Positions 59,117 through 64,000 of a DNA stretch of 64,000 nt are shown here, piece after piece (within the stretch, counting starts at the first letter, position 1; every line of letters starts with the position of its first letter). The notes beneath the pieces are model-generated. The model was not told where the DNA came from. It worked only from the letters and a program-made list of their open reading frames with translations, and did not search any database. The stretch covers positions 434,001 through 498,000 of the forward strand of contig JAMAHW010000017.1 in NCBI GenBank assembly GCA_023627715.1, written 5' to 3'. This DNA is from Periconia sp. R9002 (Eukaryota > Ascomycota > Dothideomycetes > Pleosporales > Periconiaceae). A program made the translations under genes and the position numbers.

Positions 59117-60796
59117 TTATCAACCCTGTGTTTTCCCTGCTGTGGTATGGACCTCGGAGTACCTCCTTTGCGTTCAGTTGTACGTTCGTGTTTAGGAATC
59201 GTTATTGACGGCTGTGGATACTCACATAGGTAAAGGTTCCCATTGAGCAGTTGCCGGGTGCACGATGCTGAATAGAGGTGCGCTTTGGTCTGAGGTCTGT
59301 CCCTCTCGATTTCTGGCGGTGGATGACGTGCTGAATCATGGGAGATGCACTAGTTTGACATCATTGATGCTAGCCCATATCTCCGTGGGTAAGGGTGGGT
59401 GGAAACACGTTTGCCCACCATTTCCCGGCAGATGCAGCCCGTCACAAGTACCGGTGCTTAAATAACCTCTTTTTTCCCTATCTATCGTGCGTGCATGAAA
59501 GAAAAAAAGGCGTTTATTTTAGCTATGCTAGCGCTGGCGCTGGCGTGCTACGGTAGTGTTTGAGCGTTTTCGGGGCTGCCGATCTTTTGATTTTTGGTTG
59601 CGGGTAAGGTTAAACGAGGGATGGATGCGGTTAGACTGTAAGTTGGTTGGGATTCAAAAGAAGAAGGGTACATGATACGGTGGGTACGGTGTGTGCATGT
59701 GGAAAGTATTGCGATACGATGTTATGCGATATGGTGGGGATAGTGAGGAGGTAAAGGGGTTTGTGGGGGAATTTCTCGCGGGTTGTGTGTGTGTATGTGT
59801 TCTGTATCTTTATATACTTCTAGATTCGTTTTCCCTTGTGTTTTGATGTGTAAGTGTACATATGTGTCTTGGGTCATTGAACCAAAAAGCACGCAGGTAT
59901 AGATGGAAATTTTTGGAAGAAGGAGTTAGGAAATAAAAGGGATACCCAAATAAAGGAAGTTAAACTATAATGCGGAAACACCCTAGAAGAAGGAAAAGAA
60001 GAGAAGAGAAAGAAAGCGATAACAACAAAACAAAAAAAAGTAAAAAAACAACACATCGTCTTCCCTAACGCCCATGATCCAAACCTGCCGTGGAAATCCA
60101 CCCAGAATGTACGCCTAAAAATCATGCTAGTCCATTCGATCATAGTGAGGGAAAAAAGACAGAAGAAGAAAAACACGAACGGAGCTAGCGATGGGTGTCC
60201 TGTTGAAGATGGTCCAGACTCCAAAGTCACCAAACCACACTAGAGAAGGGCTAAGATAGGAAACGAAACCGAGCGGAAAACAACCGAACGGAGAAAAGAC
60301 CGACCGAAAAGAGACCTAAAAGTGCGACCACGTGGTGGCAGACACCAACGCCAGTACCAAAGGAGCAAAGGCTGGGACTGACCAACGACAAACAAACAAG
60401 AACGGAGAAGGAGAAAATATAGGAAAGAGACAGGAAATGCATATGCTTTTTCTTGAACTTTTCTCAGAAGGTAGAGGACGCATGTCCAGCATGGCCTACC
60501 GTGGGGGAGATTGGATACTGAGAAGAAGACGACTGGGCTGAAAAACTTGTATCGATGGGAAAAGAACGCGGGAAAAGTTGCGTTTTGCGCTGGCGCTGGC
60601 GCTGGGTATCGTTTTGGAGAGAAAAATGGTACGAGGCGGAAAATAGAGTTTGTACTACCGGTGTCGAGTAGGTGGGCGGTATGCTCCGATTCTAGGAGCC
60701 GAACGGTCGGGTAAAGATAGCGTGAGAAGAACCAATGGTGCGGATTGGGTCTTTTCGACGACACGATCGGCTACCGACTTCCTGGCGTCGTCAAGT
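59117..60796. other. Gene-poor stretch
   Basis: About 1.7 kb with A-rich and G-rich low-complexity tracts (about 59920-60060) and a GCTGGCGCTGGCG repeat (59530-59545 and 60588-60603). The segment near 60800 is the 3' flank of the next gene. No gene is supported. Confidence 0.45.
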
Positions 60797-61517
60797 TTAT
60801 CGGGACATGAGGACGTGCTGGATTTGGGCTAGGGAAGGGTCTTCTCCAAGCCATTTTCCCTGTGCGGCGTCCTGGTTGCGAAGGGTCTGCTCGACATGGG
60901 CATCTGTGAGGGCGAGGAGCTCCATTCGCAAGGTACTGTCTGCGGCCTGCAGTGCGTGCAAGTGACTAGCGTTCGGCTTCTGTCCCCTGAGAATGCTGTT
61001 GCGCGAATTCATCCACCTCAGTCCGGCGTGTGCTCGCAAGTAGGCTCTTTGGCATTGGAAGCGGCGGACCGCTGCGTCGATGATGATTCTGTGACCTGAC
61101 GTTAGTATTTAAAGCAGTGATGAACCTAATTCGGAAACAGTGCAATTGACCCATGGAGGACGGAGACTTGTTCTGTGTGTGAAAGGTTCAAAGCACTTAC
61201 GCTCTTAGTTGCTGCTTCTGGCGCTCTGGGTCGCTGCCGGCGGTTCCCGTGTTGGAGGCGAATGGAACGGCAAGGATGGATTGAGCTTCGCTGGCACATT
61301 GTCGGAGAAGGGAGTAGCCTTCGAGATAGTACTCTTCGGCAGTTGGTGAAGCGCGTAGCTGGACGAGATAGTGCTGAAGGTTGCGGAAATCGTTCATGAT
61401 TTCGGCCACGCGTATGGCGCGAGCATCGTTGACTGTTATAAGACGTCATGGTTAGCTGATTGAAGGGAACAAAGAGGGAAAGGAGGTATAGGAGGGAGAC
61501 TTACGACCGTCAGACAT
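60797..61517 (-). CDS. Conserved-looking helical protein of unknown function
   Basis: Model: complement(join(60797..61088,61201..61432,61505..61517)), 178 residues. Exon 1 is 13 bases; introns have GTAAGT donors and AACAG/CACAG acceptors, and frame is kept through both junctions. The protein is almost wholly helical, with VAEIMNDFRNLQHYLVQLRA, an EEYYLEGYSLLRQCASEAQS segment, an Arg-rich middle (RRFQCQRAYLRAHAGLRWMN) and an Arg/Gln-rich end. No signal peptide or membrane helix. I do not recognise the family. Well-formed introns and balanced composition argue that it is a real gene, perhaps a subunit of a larger complex. Confidence 0.65.
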
Positions 61518-62752
61518 GGTGGAGAAGAGAGAATGAATACAGAATTAGATGCAATCTATATCGTAAACCAGAAAGGGAAGAGAAGCAATCAATTGCAAGG
61601 AGAGTAAGGATTGAAAAGATGGGCTTGAGGTGAGAGAGGATGTCTGCTGCTGCTGGACTATGATGATGGCATTGATAGCGGCGTAGCGACCGTTTTATAC
61701 AAATGGATCATTATAGCAAACGGTAGGTAGAGTCGACAAGATTGATGCAGTCGAAGGACGTAGCGAAATGGAGGCTCTCTAGTCAAGGCTGTTCCCGACG
61801 CCAGTGCTTGCCGAGAGGTCCACACCCAGCTGGGGCGTGACTGCACCATGCAACATTTCAGCATCGCAAGGGGTCAATGGGCGTTGTGGAGTGGTGTAAG
61901 AGTAGCATTGTAGGCCGTGGGAGAAGCACACACAATGCCGTTGGACGCAACGGCGTGACCTAACATTGATGCTAGACTAGGACAGGACCGGAAAGGAAAG
62001 GACAGGTTGGAATAGGATTGTGGCAGCACTGAGCAGCGTGTTGACAGCCAGCGATTGTTTCCTTGGTGCCTCACCCAGTGGATCGGAGGGTCCCATCACC
62101 ATCATCCATGGCAAGCTGATGTCGAGTGACTTGATCTTGTTACCGGTCGCCCTCAGCAGTCGTTCGCAAGCCACGTCGCCCAAAAGGGACCAAGTGCGCC
62201 TCCACGCGGCCTAGCGGCGATCTCGACAGGGGGCTGCGCCGGCCGTCATTGGCCGGAGCGCGCAGAGGAGGTTATTTTCAGCGAACCCAATGTTAACACA
62301 CACACAGACTGCGCGAGGTCCACCACCGCCTACACGTCCGCTACACAGTTACCGCAACCGCAAGCCGCCGTCAGCCACACGCTACGGCTGTGCAGCTCCT
62401 TCAGCCAGTAATGTGACCTCACCTCGCTGGTACCTGACCTCACCCGCGACCGTCGCAGCTGTACATCGTGGGAAATGCTGTCATTGACGTAAGGACTAAT
62501 GTACATACATACTGGCCATGTGGATTCGGGGGCTGAGGCGACATCCCACGCCCGACGCCCATCCATAGTCCCTTTTTTGCTTTCCTGATGTGTCCATCTC
62601 TCAATTGCCTATCGCGAACTCCGGCCCATTCATTCGCTGGGCGAACACAAATCGTGTCCACTTCGCTCACTACCTCTGTTGCTCGCTCCAAATGCGTTCG
62701 CCCAAAAGACTATCCCACGTCATTCGTCCCGAGTCGTCGTTGGCCTCGCACC
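61518..62752. other. Intergenic: 3' flank of SCL1 and upstream region of the helical protein gene
   Basis: About 1.2 kb. No supportable gene on either strand. Confidence 0.5.
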
Positions 62753-63859
62753 TCAATCCTTGTCGGCAATGGACTGCAGACGTTCGTCGATTTCCTCCTC
62801 CGTCAGCGCGCGGAACTGCGTGTCTGTGCCCTCTTCCCCATCGGCCCTGGGGCCCCCCACGATGCCCACCTCGAGCTCGCCCTTCTTGAAGTCTACCGAT
62901 AACACGGTGCTCAGCGCCGTGATGCCCAGCTCCACAACGTCCTCCCAGCTACCCTCTGCATGCTCCTTGTTCTTCAGCTTCTTCTCGAGAAAATTGAGCG
63001 CCTCCTGCGTCTTGGGTCCGGAAGCCGTTGCTTTGTAGCCTACATAGTAGCCAGCGGGGTCACACTTGTAAAGTTGGGGTCCAGATTCCGAGTCGAGTGA
63101 GATTAGGGTGGTGGCAACACCCAGTGGACGCATGTATGCCTGCAGATCATGTTAACCCCCTCGCCCGACATTGTGGTATAGCCGCCGCGCTGGGTGTATT
63201 GCTTACTCGCTGAGTATAGACCTGGCTGATGTTTGCTATTCTCTTCGCCAAGACATCGCAGGGCATCTCATATCCATACTTGTACCGGAACTCGGCAGCC
63301 TCGCCGCGAGCTCGACTCACAGAGGCCCTTGCATCGGCTATGGATCCTGTCATGACACATCCAACGGTCGGCGAGAGCTTGTGTATGTAGGAGACGGACG
63401 ATGGATCGATGAGCTTGTCCTGTTCAAGTCAATACACGTGCTATCCAACCTTATTGTAGGGACCGAAATCGAGCTATGATGACTGCACATTACGGCATCA
63501 AGAGCCATTTCGGTCGCGGGGTAGACGTACGGGAACCTTCTTCTGGGAAATGACCACCGCACAGTTCTTCCCCCTCACACCCAATGATGTGATATTTGCT
63601 GCGGTGATTGCCTTGAATGCATATTCTGGGCAGAGTCGAGTCAGCTTTTTCTAAATTGTTTCCGCTTGACTGTGCACCGTAGCCTATGGCGGAAAGAGGG
63701 ACGTAGGCAACTGCTTACCGACTTGATACAACCGTCCCTGGTCAGAGAAAATAGTGATATGTCTGTCATAACCTGCACTTCCTAGATGTAGGCAACAGAT
63801 GTCAGCGGAGGGGTTCAGGGCGAGTTGGGGGTTGAGACGATGGGCAACGCACCAGACAT
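62753..63859 (-). CDS. SCL1: 20S proteasome subunit alpha 1 (Scl1 type)
   Basis: Model: complement(join(62753..63139,63207..63419,63531..63625,63719..63781,63853..63859)), 254 residues. Exon 1 is 7 bases (ATGTCTG). The alpha-subunit N-terminal signature is [24 protein letters not shown], split by an intron in front of the EYAFK codons. It continues with [54 protein letters not shown] and a Glu-rich end. The YDRHIT start and YKATASG segment point to the alpha-1 (iota, Scl1/PSMA6) subunit rather than other alphas. It is a non-catalytic outer-ring subunit that helps gate the core. Confidence 0.95.
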
Positions 63860-64000
63860 GATGGCGGGCAGGTGTATATGTATTCGTAGAAAGGTGCTGA
63901 GACCCGGAAATGAGCTTTGCAGAATGCGGAATATGGTACGGGAGGTGGATATGGAGAGAGAACGGTGTGTATTGGCAGATATTCGTGCGCGGGGAGAGGG

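Overview
The window is nuclear DNA of a filamentous ascomycete (Pezizomycotina). The evidence is short introns (about 40-165 bases) with GT...AG ends and CTRAC-type branch sites, fungus-only families (Opy2, HET, WSC-peroxidase, PLAC8, DUF3455), a dispersed 5S rRNA gene, and housekeeping proteins closest to fungal forms. A dothideomycete is my guess and is not proven. Gene models were spliced by hand, and every multi-exon CDS given here closes in frame.

Layout. 0.5-8.4 kb holds conserved genes: OPY2 (osmosensing/HOG membrane anchor), TOM70 (mitochondrial import receptor) and a class IV aminotransferase of the aminodeoxychorismate-lyase type. 8.6-23.2 kb is an accessory block. It contains a glycine-rich protein with many zinc modules, a badly decayed gene, an OTT_1508-type deaminase whose frame holds one TAG, a MYND-finger protein whose frame holds two consecutive TAGs, a gene desert with at least two more gene relics, and one secreted DUF3455 protein. 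23.3-28.9 kb returns to housekeeping: UPS1-like lipid transfer protein, cytosolic TrpRS, mitochondrial uS15 and cytosolic uS2 (RPS0), arranged as two divergent pairs. 29.8-34.7 kb carries two HET-domain (heterokaryon incompatibility) genes. 35.3-51.6 kb mixes an EAF elongation factor, a secreted AA14-like copper oxygenase, a secreted heme peroxidase with three WSC domains, a PLAC8 protein, a single-pass membrane protein, an allantoate-permease-family MFS transporter, a small mitochondrial protein and a set of unassigned 3' exons. 52.4-64 kb holds the SNF1/AMPK kinase, a 5S rRNA gene, a frameshifted kinase-like gene, guanylate kinase, a C2H2 zinc-finger relic, an unknown 178-residue protein and proteasome alpha subunit SCL1.

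Functional themes. Carbon and stress signalling (SNF1, OPY2), translation (TrpRS, uS2, uS15m), mitochondrial biogenesis (TOM70, UPS1, uS15m, the 225-residue protein), plant-polymer or surface attack (AA14-like enzyme, WSC peroxidase) and self/non-self recognition (two HET proteins) are represented.

The most unusual part is 10.9-17.4 kb. Neighbouring genes there carry in-frame TAG codons while the reading frame and protein character continue on both sides. Recoding by A-to-I mRNA editing (UAG to UGG) is one explanation. Repeat-induced-mutation-like decay is another, and nearby relics whose stops look like CAG/CAA to TAG/TAA support it. The sequence alone cannot decide between them.
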